A stretch of DNA of 12,386 nt from positions 1-12,386 of the forward strand of contig SFFS01000098.1 in NCBI GenBank assembly GCA_004557805.1. Direction: 5' to 3'. Numbering within the stretch: position 1 is the first letter of the stretch; the number at the start of each line of letters is the position of its first letter. This DNA comes from Clostridiales bacterium. GTDB taxonomy: Bacteria; Bacillota; Clostridia; Christensenellales; Aristaeellaceae. Position numbers and translations under genes: made by a program. A model generated the notes under the pieces. It was not told the origin of the DNA and searched no databases. It saw only the letters and a list, made by a program, of their open reading frames with translations. Positions 7,236 to 12,386 of the stretch are shown here, piece after piece.

Positions 7236-7823
7236 TCAATCGCGTGCCGTCAGCTGAAAACGGCATGCCGCAACAACGCCGAGCGCGGAAAAATAGCGGT
7301 TTTCCAGCGGAATCCAGCGTTCTTCAAACCGTCGGAGTCCGTCCTCGCCGTTCCTTTGCAGGATTCGCGCACGCTGAAGCTGCGGATCGATTGAGAGAAA
7401 CGCGGCGAAATCATAGAAGGCGCGAAGCGCCGGATGCATCGAATACGCTCCCTCTACCAGTACTACGGGCGAAACGGCGAACGTCTTTGGTTCCAGCAGA
7501 GTCTGCGTGGAACAGTCAAACCGGCGGCAGGACAGCGTTTTTTCGCCGTGCGAAAGAGGCGTCAGCACTTCCTCCGCAAAGCGTTCGCGCGCGACGTTGC
7601 CGCCAGGCTCCCGCAGCCGCTCCGGCGTGCGCTGGAACGGCTGAAGGAAATAATCGTCCATATGGAATACGGTCACGCCCAGCTCCTGCGCGGCGTAGGC
7701 GGCCAGCGTCGACTTGCCGGACGCGCACATGCCGTCGAGCGCGACGACGCCATGATCCAGCGCGGCGAGCGCGGAAAGAAACGCGTCAAGCCCCTCGGCG
7801 CGGGGGCGCGTAATCGCACTCAT
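7236..7823 (-). CDS. Uridine kinase-like P-loop kinase
   Basis: The 195-residue product has a Walker A motif GMCASGKST (31-39), an acidic FHMDDYFLQP segment (53-62) like the uridine/phosphoribulokinase substrate loop, VVLVEGAYSMHPALR in the middle as in Udk-type enzymes, and LQRARILQRNGEDGLRRFEERWIPLE (lid region, arginine-rich) near the C terminus. Proteins of this kind are usually annotated as uridine kinase, but they are shorter than true Udk and the substrate is unproven. The ATG at 7823 shares one base with the glgB stop (TAATG), with GGAGAG nine bases upstream, so translation is coupled. A longer in-frame extension inside glgB is possible but lacks a better start. Linkage to a branching enzyme hints at a sugar or nucleoside substrate; that is inference. 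Confidence 0.85.
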   Translation of the reverse strand: MSAITRPRAEGLDAFLSALAALDHGVVALDGMCASGKSTLAAYAAQELGVTVFHMDDYFLQPFQRTPERLREPGGNVARERFAEEVLTPLSHGEKTLSCRRFDCSTQTLLEPKTFAVSPVVLVEGAYSMHPALRAFYDFAAFLSIDPQLQRARILQRNGEDGLRRFEERWIPLENRYFSALGVVAACRFQLTARD

Positions 7824-9655
7824 TACACGCTCTCCAGCACCACGGCGGTGCGGCAGGGCAGATAGACCCGGAAGCCGGCGGAATCGCCCTCCGGCTCGGA
7901 GGTATAGACGTATTTTTCGTCCACGCGATCTTCGCCGCCGAAGCGGGACTCGTCGGTAGTGAAGAACGTGCGCCATTTCGAACCGACGGGCGCGGGCAGG
8001 AACGTATCCTGGCGCGACTCGGTCGGATGGAAGTTGAAGGCAAACAGCACCCCCGCCTTGCGGAAGCAGATGATCTTCTTCGCTTCGTCAATCCACAGGA
8101 GCTGCGTGGTGGAAGGATCGTACAGTTTGCGTTCGCGGAAAAGCTTCAGCATCGCTTCGTCGAATGCGGCGATCCATTCATATTTCAGGAAGCCGTTGTC
8201 GCGCAGCGACCACTGGCGGCGCGCGTATTGATAGCTCCAGCCGTTGCCCTCGCGCGGGAAGTCGATCCATTCCGGATGGCCGAACTCGTTGCCCATGAAG
8301 TTGAGGTATCCCTCGCAGGCGAGCGAGATGGTGATCAGACGGATCATTTTAATCAGCGCGATCGCGCGGTCGATGACGGCCGTATGCGTCGCCTTGTCCA
8401 TATCGGTGTACATCGCCGCGTCGGCCAGGCGGAAGATCAGCGTCTTGTCGCCGACGAGCGCCTGATCGTGGCTTTCGCTGTAGCCGACGACGGGCTCCTG
8501 CGGGCGGCGCGTGGTCAGCTCGTGCCACATGCGGCCCAGATCCCAATCCTCGTCGCGGCGCTCAAGCATTTCAATCCAGAAGTCCGGAACGCCCATGTTC
8601 AGCCGGTAGCCGAAGCCGAAACCGCCCTCCCGCACGGGCAGGCAAAGGCCGGGCATGCCGCTGACGTCTTCGGCGATGGTAATGGCGTTATGCTTGATGC
8701 TGTGCGTCAGCTCGTTGGCAAGCATGAGGTAAATCGCGGCGTCCATATCGGCGTTCGGGCCGAAATAATCTTCATAAGTGGTGAACGCGCGGCCAAGACC
8801 GTGATCGAAATAGAGCATCGAGGTTACGCCGTCGAAGCGGAACCCGTCGAAGTGATATTCCATCATCCAATATTTGATGCTGGACAGCAGGAAATGGAGA
8901 ACGCTGGGATTGCCGTAATCGAACACACGGCTGCCCCAGGCTTCGTGATAGCCCGCCTGCCCTTCGCGGAAGAACTGCGTGGCGGTTCCGTCGAACTCGG
9001 CGATGCCTTCGTCATAGTTGCCGCTGGCATGCGAATGGACCAGATCGAGCAGCACGGCGATACCCATTTCGTGGGCGGTATTGATAAGCGTCTTCAGTTC
9101 GTCGGGCGTTCCAAACCAGGAACTTGCGGCAAAGAAGTTCGTTACCTGATAACCGAAGGAGGCGTAGTACGGATGTTCCATTATGCCCATGAGCTGAATG
9201 ACGTTATAGCCCGCCCGCGCAATGCGCGGAAGCACGTCGCGCGTGAACTCCGCGTAGGTGCCCACGCCGCCCTTTTCGGTGGCCATGCCGATATGCGCTT
9301 CGTAGACGAGCAGCGGCGTGGCGCGCACGGGACTGTAATCGGAATCAGTCCAGAGGAACGGCTTTTCCGGTTCCCAGACTTCGCCCACGAACCGCTCCGA
9401 ACCTTCCGGACGCACGATGCGCTGGATGTACAGCGGGATTCTGTCGCGCTTGACGCCGTTGCAGTCTTCCACCTCGACGAGCACATGCTGGCCGTGACTG
9501 AGCGCTTTCATGCCGGGAAGGACGATTTCCCATGCGCCGTTTTCCAGCTTTTTCAGGGGATGCGAGATACGGTTCCATCCGTTGAAATCGCCGATCAGGT
9601 GAAGCGCGCGCGCTTTGGGCGCCCATTCGCGGTAAACCCAGCCGGTGGGGCTTTT
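7823..9655 (-). CDS. glgB: 1,4-alpha-glucan branching enzyme (GH13_8 type), main body; 5' end disrupted
   Basis: Branching enzyme cuts alpha-1,4-glucan and rejoins the chain as an alpha-1,6 branch in glycogen synthesis. The open frame starts abruptly at KSPTGWVYREWAP, passes through a CBM48-like beta-sandwich (LIGDFNGWNR) and then the full GH13 barrel. Counting from the in-frame Met at 9511, it has LLDLVHSHAS (154-163), nucleophile Asp227 in DGFRFDGVTSM, acid/base Glu281 in ITIAEDVSGMP, and Asp349 in YSESHDQ. The C-terminal beta domain is complete. A stop codon in this frame at 9656-9658 separates it from the true start (9717), which is in another frame, and roughly 45 residues of the usual N-terminal domain are missing. 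The body could be made only from an internal start such as ATG 9511, which would lose the CBM48, and no good ribosome site is seen there. First gene of the glgB-kinase-deacetylase operon. Confidence 0.92.
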   Translation of the reverse strand, partial: KSPTGWVYREWAPKARALHLIGDFNGWNRISHPLKKLENGAWEIVLPGMKALSHGQHVLVEVEDCNGVKRDRIPLYIQRIVRPEGSERFVGEVWEPEKPFLWTDSDYSPVRATPLLVYEAHIGMATEKGGVGTYAEFTRDVLPRIARAGYNVIQLMGIMEHPYYASFGYQVTNFFAASSWFGTPDELKTLINTAHEMGIAVLLDLVHSHASGNYDEGIAEFDGTATQFFREGQAGYHEAWGSRVFDYGNPSVLHFLLSSIKYWMMEYHFDGFRFDGVTSMLYFDHGLGRAFTTYEDYFGPNADMDAAIYLMLANELTHSIKHNAITIAEDVSGMPGLCLPVREGGFGFGYRLNMGVPDFWIEMLERRDEDWDLGRMWHELTTRRPQEPVVGYSESHDQALVGDKTLIFRLADAAMYTDMDKATHTAVIDRAIALIKMIRLITISLACEGYLNFMGNEFGHPEWIDFPREGNGWSYQYARRQWSLRDNGFLKYEWIAAFDEAMLKLFRERKLYDPSTTQLLWIDEAKKIICFRKAGVLFAFNFHPTESRQDTFLPAPVGSKWRTFFTTDESRFGGEDRVDEKYVYTSEPEGDSAGFRVYLPCRTAVVLESV

Positions 9656-9717
9656 TCATAAGGAAGCAGATAAGGATCCATCTGAATAATTCCAAGGTCA
9701 CGCGGTTTGCGGGGCAT
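9595..9717 (-). pseudogene. glgB: Original 5' end of glgB, out of frame with the body
   Basis: ATG at 9717, eleven bases after GGAGG (9733-9729), opens MPRKPRDLGIIQMDPYLLPY, the typical start of GH13_8 branching enzymes. After EKA (about 9649-9657) the frame runs on in unrelated residues to TGA at 9597-9595, 40 codons in all. The family sequence resumes in a different frame at GWVYREWAP (9640). Homologues have some 45-50 residues between these two blocks, so the lesion looks like an internal deletion whose length is not a multiple of three, not a single-base slip. It could be a genuine mutation or an assembly error. Confidence 0.8.
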
Positions 9718-9760
9718 GATATTTTCAACCTCCGGTTTTATACATTTTTTCACAACTATC

Positions 9761-9789
9761 ATTATACTACATATTTTATGGTTTGAAAA
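9761..9789 (-). promoter_or_regulatory. Promoter of the glgB-kinase-deacetylase operon
   Basis: On the minus strand TTTTCA (9789-9784, 4 of 6 bases of the -35 consensus), a 17-bp spacer and a perfect TATAAT (9766-9761) lie 43 bp before the glgB ATG. The surroundings are AT-rich. Confidence 0.65.
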
Positions 9790-9867
9790 GCGGGAAACGG
9801 CGCGGAAAACAAATTTTCGGCGTATGTAATAAATTTTTATGATGGCGCAAAGCGGCGGAACGGTATT

Positions 9868-9888
9868 TTTTCCGCGCGCTGCGCGGAA
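9868..9888. repeat. GC-rich palindrome, second copy inside the deacetylase gene
   Basis: TTTCCGCGC-GCT-GCGCGGAAA (9869-9889) is a perfect 9-bp inverted repeat with a 3-base loop. It sits between the divergent glgB and membrane-protein promoters. Twenty-one bases (9868-9888) recur identically at 6736-6756 within the deacetylase coding region. There is no T tract after the stem on either strand, so it is not a normal terminator. Its role is unknown. Confidence 0.5.
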
Positions 9889-9900
9889 AGAAAAACGGAC

Positions 9901-9929
9901 TTGTCATCGCCGGAAGAGTGGAGTATGAT
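9901..9929 (+). promoter_or_regulatory. Promoter of the membrane-protein gene at 9971
   Basis: TTGTCA (9901-9906), a 17-bp spacer and TATGAT (9924-9929) lie 41 bp upstream of the ATG. AAGGAG (9958-9963) is the ribosome site. Confidence 0.72.
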
Positions 9930-9970
9930 TAGGAAAAATCAAATCTGACGAATCAAAAAGGAGCAGAAAA

Positions 9971-10690
9971 ATGGCTGGCAAGAAGAAAAAGAAACTCGTC
10001 CGTCCCGCATACGCGCCGAAAAAGAAGGAATCCAAACCGCTGACGAAGGAGCAGAAGCTCGGCATTCTCATCGGCGTGGGCGTGCTGGTTCTGGCGATCG
10101 TGCTGTTCGCGCTTTTGTATGACGACGGTTCGCTGAAAGTAAAGAACGGCGAAATCGTCGGCGCGCAGGAAAACTGGATTGTGGCAGATCTGTCGCAGTC
10201 GAGCAGCCGCCATAAATATTACAAGCTCGGCGAGGTAGAGCCGCTCGAGGGCTTTACCGAGGATACCGAAAGCACGCTGCAAACCAGTTCGAACCTGACG
10301 ACGGTTTTTGCCGCAAAGCCCAACGATGAAAACGCGGCGATTTCGAGCTATTATGTGACCGGCGTCGCGCGCAAGGCGGATGAAATGATCGCCGAGGTGC
10401 ACGAGCGCTTCCCGCAGTGGGGCTACGAATGCGGCGATATAACCGCACTGACGTTGGACGACGGCACGGAAATGCCGTATTTCATTTCGAGCTATACGCC
10501 CGCCGAAGGGCAGGACGGCTATGCGTCGCAAAGCGTTTGCGCGTATATCCCCGCGCAGCACAGCGCGTCGGTGCTTATCAGCCTCAGTAACAACCTCACC
10601 GAAGGCCGCGAGGCGCTCAGCGACGAGGCGGTAGAGCAGTGGCTGAAGGATATCGCCGGAACGATTACAGTGGAAACGCCGAAGAAATAA
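9971..10690 (+). CDS. Lys-rich single-pass membrane protein of unknown function
   Basis: The 239-residue product starts with a strongly basic cytoplasmic tail (MAGKKKKKLVRPAYAPKKK, about 25 residues). One hydrophobic helix follows (about 30-50: LGILIGVGVLVLAIVLFALLY), then an acidic, soluble C-terminal part of ~185 residues that should lie outside the membrane under the positive-inside rule. No lipobox, no repeat and no catalytic motif is visible. I do not recognise the family. It is monocistronic, with its own promoter and a strong terminator 12 bp after the stop. Codon use matches the neighbours, so it looks native. The helix might serve as an uncleaved signal anchor. Confidence 0.85.
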   Translation: MAGKKKKKLVRPAYAPKKKESKPLTKEQKLGILIGVGVLVLAIVLFALLYDDGSLKVKNGEIVGAQENWIVADLSQSSSRHKYYKLGEVEPLEGFTEDTESTLQTSSNLTTVFAAKPNDENAAISSYYVTGVARKADEMIAEVHERFPQWGYECGDITALTLDDGTEMPYFISSYTPAEGQDGYASQSVCAYIPAQHSASVLISLSNNLTEGREALSDEAVEQWLKDIAGTITVETPKK

Positions 10691-10702
10691 GCGAAAAAAA
10701 TG

Positions 10703-10742
10703 AAAAGGCCGCGCTTTCCGCAAAGGGAAAGCGCGGCCTTTT
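10703..10742. terminator. Bidirectional terminator between the membrane-protein gene and tRNA-Leu
   Basis: AAAAGGCCGCGCTTTCC pairs perfectly with GGAAAGCGCGGCCTTTT (17 bp, loop GCAAAG). T residues end the stem on the plus strand. On the minus strand the stem is followed by CA and a run of seven T residues. It fits both the rightward gene ending at 10690 and the leftward tRNA ending at 10749. Confidence 0.9.
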
Positions 10743-10748
10743 GCTTTC

Positions 10749-10831
10749 TGCCGAAGAAGGGGGTCGAACCCTCACGTCCCTACGGACAGGGGATTTTAAG
10801 TCCCCGGCGTCTGCCATTCCGCCACTTCGGC
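10749..10831 (-). tRNA. tRNA-Leu (anticodon UAA)
   Basis: On the minus strand GCCGAAG pairs with CTTCGGC to form the acceptor stem, with discriminator A at 10749. The anticodon arm is GGGGA-CTTAAAA-TCCCC, with anticodon TAA reading UUA/UUG. A long variable arm (GTCC-GTA-GGAC) marks a class II tRNA, and the T arm GAGGG-TTCGACC-CCCTT region is intact. The 3' CCA is not encoded (AGA follows), so CCA must be added by the nucleotidyltransferase. A promoter lies directly upstream and a terminator directly downstream. Confidence 0.96.
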
Positions 10832-10840
10832 TCCGCAAAG

Positions 10841-10869
10841 ATTATTGCGCCGATTTGGCTTCCTGTCAA
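10841..10869 (-). promoter_or_regulatory. tRNA-Leu promoter overlapping a hairpin
   Basis: On the minus strand a perfect TTGACA (10869-10864), a 17-bp spacer and AATAAT (10846-10841) lie 9 bp before the tRNA 5' end. The -35 box lies in the loop of an inverted repeat, CGCCGATTT (10883-10875) with AAATCGGCG (10856-10848), which begins 7 bp after the spoIVA stop. Confidence 0.75.
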
Positions 10870-10889
10870 GTAGAAAATCGGCGGGATGG

Positions 10890-12383
10890 CTACAGCAGAA
10901 TACAGATCATTCCTCCGCTGCCTTCGTTGACGATCTTCGTCAGCATTTCCTGCACCTTTTCCTGCGCGTCCTCCGGCATCTGCGAGAGTTTGTTGTTCAG
11001 GCCCTCGCGCACCATTTCGTGCAGCGATTTTCCAAAGAAGTTTGTGTTCCAGATTTTCGCTGGATCGTTTTCAAATTCGGAAAGCAGGTATTGCACGAAT
11101 TCTTCGCTCTGCTGCTCCGTTCCGACGACGGGCGTCACTTCGGTGGTAATGTCGGTTTTGATCAGATGAAGCGACGAAGCGCTGGCCTTCAGCCGAACCC
11201 CGAACCGGTTTCCCTGGCGGACGATTTCCGGATCCTGCAGTGTCAGATCGGACAGCGCAGGCGTGACGAGCCCGTATCCCGTTTCCTTGACCGATTCAAG
11301 CGCATCGGAAATGCGGTCATATTCCGTTTTCGCCGCGACCAGCTCTTTGAGCAGCGAAAGCAGATGCGCGTCGCCGTGAATTTCCGTGCCGCATTCTTCG
11401 CCGAGAATCCGGTTGAAAAGTCCTTCCTTGAGCGGCAGCGTGAAGTCGGCCAGCCCCTGCGAAAGCGAGGATTCGCCCGCACGGAGGGGATCGGTATATT
11501 CCGAGCCGTCGAACGCCTCGGAAAACACAGCCGTATCGCGCATGCGCAGCGGTTTTTGAGAAATGGCGCGCAGGCGCTCCAGAAGCGATTGCGTCAGCCA
11601 GTGCTTTTCATCGAGCGCTTCTACCCATGCGGGCAGCTCGATATGCGCCTCGCGCAGCGGGAACGCCAGCAGCATCTGTTCCAGAAGCCCGCTGATGTCG
11701 TCGGCGGTCATGTTTTTGACGTCGAGCGCGATGACCGGCGCGTCGTATTTGCCCTCGAGCGAGGCGCGCAGCTTGCGTGTTTCCGGATCGGCCGGGTGCG
11801 CGCTGTTGAGAACGACCGCGAACGGCTTTTCCAGCTGTTTCAATTCGCGGACAACGCGCTCTTCCGCCTCGGTATAAACCGGCCGAGGAATGTCGGTAAC
11901 GCTGCCGTCCGTCGTCACCACCAGGCCGACCGTACTGTGATCGGCGATCACCTTGCGCGTGCCGGTTTCGGCCGCTTCCTCAAAGGGAACGTCTTCGTCA
12001 AACCAGGGCGTATGCACCATGCGCGGCACGTCGTTTTCCTGCGTGCCCAGCACGCCCTTGATCAGATACCCCACGCAGTCGACCAGCCGCACGCGCGCTT
12101 TTTTGTCCGATACGGCGATTTCCGCCGCTTCGTCGGGCACAAATTTCGGCTGTGTGGTCATGATCGTCTTGCCCGAGCCGCTCACGGGAAGCGCGTCCAC
12201 GGCGCGGGCGCGCTTGTAGGGGTCGCTTTGCAGCGGGAGCACCATCTGTTCCATAAACCGCGTGATGAAGGTCGATTTGCCTGTGCGGACCGGACCTACG
12301 ACGCCGATATAGATTTCCCCGTCCGTCCGTTCCGCCATATCCCGATACAGGTCGAAGCTCCCGGTAGTTTCCCTCGCCTCCAA
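10890..12383 (-). CDS. spoIVA: Stage IV sporulation protein A (spore-coat ATPase); 5' end at window edge
   Basis: SpoIVA polymerises by ATP hydrolysis into the basement layer that attaches the spore coat to the outer forespore membrane, made in the mother cell under sigma-E. The protein aligns along its whole length with Bacillus SpoIVA (492 residues there, 497 here). It has Walker A GPVRTGKST (30-38), GKTIMTTQPKFVP (70-82), RLVDCVGYLIKG (98-109, Walker B region), TPWFDEDVPFEEAAE, GTRKVIADHSTVGLVVTTDG, a middle domain, and the conserved C terminus EGSGGMICILL that targets the protein to the forespore. The first in-frame start visible is TTG at 12383, three bases from the end of the window. 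The GGAGG at about 12378-12382 falls inside this frame, so the true start may lie beyond the edge. Its sigma-E promoter would also be outside. This gene makes sporulation likely for the organism. Confidence 0.96.
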   Translation of the reverse strand: MEARETTGSFDLYRDMAERTDGEIYIGVVGPVRTGKSTFITRFMEQMVLPLQSDPYKRARAVDALPVSGSGKTIMTTQPKFVPDEAAEIAVSDKKARVRLVDCVGYLIKGVLGTQENDVPRMVHTPWFDEDVPFEEAAETGTRKVIADHSTVGLVVTTDGSVTDIPRPVYTEAEERVVRELKQLEKPFAVVLNSAHPADPETRKLRASLEGKYDAPVIALDVKNMTADDISGLLEQMLLAFPLREAHIELPAWVEALDEKHWLTQSLLERLRAISQKPLRMRDTAVFSEAFDGSEYTDPLRAGESSLSQGLADFTLPLKEGLFNRILGEECGTEIHGDAHLLSLLKELVAAKTEYDRISDALESVKETGYGLVTPALSDLTLQDPEIVRQGNRFGVRLKASASSLHLIKTDITTEVTPVVGTEQQSEEFVQYLLSEFENDPAKIWNTNFFGKSLHEMVREGLNNKLSQMPEDAQEKVQEMLTKIVNEGSGGMICILL

Positions 12384-12386
12384 ACC

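Noticed and set aside
7824..7976. Upstream extension of the kinase frame into glgB
   Set aside because: The added residues are Arg-rich shadow sequence of glgB, while ATG 7823 has a good ribosome site and TAATG coupling.
8027..9661. 544-codon open frame antisense to glgB
   Set aside because: The GH13 catalytic motifs are all on the other strand. Long antisense frames are expected in GC-rich genes with biased third positions.
9864..9895. The palindrome as a rho-independent terminator
   Set aside because: T residues lie before the stem and A residues after it on the plus strand, the reverse of a terminator. It also lies between two divergent promoters, where a terminator is not expected.

Overview
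The window reads as a spore-forming, moderately high-GC member of the Clostridia, probably an uncultured gut-type Firmicute. The evidence is a near full-length SpoIVA, an endonuclease-type MutL (the Gram-positive pattern), a LexA/SOS box of the Bacillus-Clostridium type, and strong GGAGG ribosome binding sites with TTGNNN-17-TATAAT promoters. The species cannot be named from sequence alone. Most of the content is housekeeping. I found no clear new multi-gene system; the most unusual things are structural breaks.

Left part, plus strand. Positions 1 to about 217 are not mutL. They read, on the minus strand, as an internal piece of an M56/BlaR1-type membrane metallopeptidase. The frame then becomes mutL in mid-domain at the NGCGI motif, so the MutL ATPase lacks its first ~55-60 residues. 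mutL, miaA and a PLP enzyme of the methionine gamma-lyase/YnbB family overlap one another by 4 and 8 bases and form one operon that ends at a strong terminator (4235-4270). A separately promoted, AT-rich SAM methyltransferase gene (4391-5041) and about 300 bp of unrecognised sequence lie between this operon and lexA.

Middle part, minus strand. Read right to left, there is a glycogen branching enzyme of the GH13_8 type, broken near its 5' end by an apparent out-of-frame internal deletion. It is followed by a uridine-kinase-like P-loop kinase (TAATG coupling), a secreted NodB polysaccharide deacetylase 24 bp further on, and lexA. lexA has its own promoter, a 13/14 match to the SOS box, and a terminator.

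Right part. A Lys-rich, single-pass membrane protein of unknown function is transcribed rightward from its own promoter. It ends at a perfect 17-bp hairpin. Beyond that, on the minus strand, come tRNA-Leu(UAA) with its own promoter and spoIVA, whose 5' end sits at the window edge.

How the genes relate: mutL (mismatch repair), lexA (SOS control) and miaA (tRNA modification) are the stress and fidelity genes often clustered in Firmicutes. glgB, the kinase and the deacetylase look like a co-transcribed set with a carbohydrate or cell-envelope flavour. spoIVA is the spore-coat basement ATPase. The two broken genes (mutL and glgB) may be real lesions or assembly/amplification artefacts, and the sequence alone cannot decide which.
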